The notes under the pieces: model-generated
Told to the model about the DNA's origin: nothing
The model's input: only the letters and a program-made list of their open reading frames with translations
Databases searched by the model: none
Part shown: positions 62,746 through 64,000 of the stretch, one piece after another
Position numbering within the stretch: the stretch's first letter is position 1
Layout of the letters: each line of letters opens with the position of its first letter
Made by a program: the position numbers and the translations under genes
Assembly: GCF_013032855.1 (NCBI RefSeq)
Contig: NZ_WQDA01000003.1
Coordinates: forward strand, 620,001-684,000
Direction: 5' to 3'
Source of the DNA: Ruegeria arenilitoris
GTDB lineage: Bacteria; Pseudomonadota; Alphaproteobacteria; Rhodobacterales; Rhodobacteraceae
Length of the DNA: 64,000 nucleotides

Positions 62746-64000
62746 ATGGCCGCAGGCATTAACAAACTCTCCAAAACCTTCGTCTGGATTCTCATGGGCA
62801 TGCTGATGCTGGGTCTTGCCGGTTTTGGCGCCGTCAACCTCAGCGGAACGGTACGCACAGTCGCCCAGGTCGGGGATGAGGACGTTTCGGTCGATGCCTA
62901 TGTCCGCGAGCTGCAGCGCGAAATCCGCGCGGTCGAGGCGCAGACCGGTCAACCGATGCAGATGTCACAAGCCCGCGAGCTGGGGCTGGATCAGCGGGCC
63001 TTGGCGCGTCTGGTTTCGCTGGCAGCCCTGAACAACGAGGTCGCACAGCTGGGTGTTTCGATCGGTGATGCCAACCTGCAGAAGGAAATCGTCGGCATTC
63101 AGGCCTTTCAGGGCCCTGACGGATCTTTTGACCGCGAAGCCTACCGCTTCCAGCTGGAACAGATCGGCATGACCGAAACCGAGTTCGAGGAAGACCTGCG
63201 AAAGGAAACAGCACGGACAATTGTCCAAGGCGCGATGATGGACGGTGTTGAAATGCCCGCAATCATGACCAAAGCCTTGGCCGACTATGTTCTCGCTCGC
63301 CGCAGCTTTACCGTCGCAACTCTGTCGCCGGACGCTCTGACGACCCCGATCCGCGAGCCGACAGACGCCGAGATTCAAGCGTATTACGGCGCGAATACCG
63401 ATCGGTTCACTCTGCCGCGCACCAAAAAGATCACCTACGCCGTTCTGTCGCCGGAGATGCTGCAGGATACGGTCGAAATCGACGAAGACGCGCTCAAGCG
63501 TCTGTATGAGCAGCGCAAGGACCAGTATCAGCAACCCGAACGTCGTCTGGTTGAGCGGCTGGTCTACCCCTCGGAAGAAGAGGCGACTGCGGCGATGGCG
63601 CAGCTGGAAGTCGGCGGGGCGGATTTTGAGCAGCTGGTACGCGAACGCGAACTTGAACTGAGCAGCGTCGATCTGGGTGATGTGACCCGCGAAGATTTGG
63701 GCGAGGCCGCGGATGCCGTTTTTGCCGCAGAGATTGATCAGGTCGTGGGTCCCCTGCCCTCGGTCTTTGGTCCGGCCCTGTTCCGGGTCAACGGATCGCT
63801 GGCCGAACAGAACGTGAGCTTTGAGGACGCCGAACCGGAACTGCGCGCAGAGCTGGCCGGCGAACGCGCCCGGCGCCTGATCGAAAGCCAGGCCGAAGAC
63901 ATCAACGACATGCTGGCCGGCGGCGCCACGCTGGAAGAGTTGGCCAACGAAACCGAAATGGAGCTTGGCAAGATTGACTGGACCCGTCAAAGCGATGACG
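62746..64000 (+). CDS. PpiD/SurA-type peptidylprolyl isomerase, N-terminal part (runs off right edge)
   Basis: The frame starts at ATG 62746 (AAGAGGG upstream) and is open for about 418 codons to the edge. It has a cytoplasmic start, a membrane anchor (FVWILMGMLMLGLAGFGAVNL, about 12-33), and a SurA_N-like domain with QVGDEDVSVDAYVRELQREIR and AYRFQLEQIGMTETEFEEDLRKE. Parvulin-like repeats follow (RLVERLVYPSEEEATAAMAQLEVGGADFEQL; VVGPLPSVFGPALFRV). This is the PpiD layout, a periplasmic chaperone tethered to the inner membrane. The C-terminus is outside the window. Confidence 0.87.
   Translation, partial: MAAGINKLSKTFVWILMGMLMLGLAGFGAVNLSGTVRTVAQVGDEDVSVDAYVRELQREIRAVEAQTGQPMQMSQARELGLDQRALARLVSLAALNNEVAQLGVSIGDANLQKEIVGIQAFQGPDGSFDREAYRFQLEQIGMTETEFEEDLRKETARTIVQGAMMDGVEMPAIMTKALADYVLARRSFTVATLSPDALTTPIREPTDAEIQAYYGANTDRFTLPRTKKITYAVLSPEMLQDTVEIDEDALKRLYEQRKDQYQQPERRLVERLVYPSEEEATAAMAQLEVGGADFEQLVRERELELSSVDLGDVTREDLGEAADAVFAAEIDQVVGPLPSVFGPALFRVNGSLAEQNVSFEDAEPELRAELAGERARRLIESQAEDINDMLAGGATLEELANETEMELGKIDWTRQSDD

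Overview
The window looks like a chromosomal segment of a marine Roseobacter-group alphaproteobacterium (Rhodobacterales, Ruegeria-like). The evidence is indirect: high GC, a Tad/Flp pilus locus, a fused TAXI-TRAP permease, a double-domain cold shock protein beside DUF192, pdxH and fabI, B12-dependent NrdJ, and MttB-family and pterin methyltransferases. No rRNA is present and no taxonomic marker was searched. I see no phage, insertion sequence or CRISPR array; almost all of it reads as vertically inherited chromosome with short operons and many ATGA/GTGA start-stop overlaps.

Layout. 1-4.3 kb: Tad pilus genes on the minus strand (flp, cpaB, a TadG-like gene, two TadE-like genes, the start of a TadZ/CpaE gene). 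4.5-7.0 kb: tRNA-Gly, then a one-carbon module (pterin methyltransferase, MetF-like reductase, small 'virulence factor' protein) closed by a strong terminator. 7.2-13.8 kb: Ppx/GppA, a DUF2007-like protein, RlmE, an eight-heme cytochrome with a repeat tail, a YihY/BrkB protein and an AI-2E-type transporter. 13.9-20.1 kb: a complete MoxR/Bat operon. 20.3-24.9 kb: periplasmic arylsulfatase and HAD phosphatase, cardiolipin synthase, ion channel. 25.0-29.1 kb: a YbbA/YbbP-like ABC system with an AttH-like lipocalin. 29.1-33.2 kb: TAXI-TRAP operon with a UspA protein.

33.6-38.6 kb is the most interesting stretch. A four-gene, translationally coupled minus-strand operon encodes a HAD-UbiA fusion, a GtrA protein, a DprE1-like oxidoreductase and a DprE2-like SDR. 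Together these match the mycobacterial route to polyprenyl-phosphoryl-D-arabinose, and they converge on an unrecognised multi-membrane protein with a GT-C-like DD motif. I infer a lipid-linked arabinose (or related pentose) donor pathway for a cell-surface glycan.

39.2-50.8 kb: tRNA-Leu, a YqaA/DedA protein and DsbB, an HNH protein, RluE, a VOC protein, an esterase and an AlkA-type glycosylase, an MFS permease, the cysS-cimA-(NDUFAF6-like) operon, an aminotransferase and a small outer-membrane barrel. 51.2-57.2 kb: an MttB-family methyltransferase, a secreted EF-hand protein, a terminator-bounded non-coding stretch and nrdJ. 57.7-64.0 kb: a lipoprotein, tRNA-Pro, double cold shock protein plus DUF192, pdxH, fabI, a phosphoribosyltransferase, an aminotransferase, and a PpiD-like gene running off the right edge.

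Gene starts were adjusted wherever a ribosome binding site or overlap with the previous gene favoured an internal start. All functional names come from motif recognition by eye; no database search was possible.
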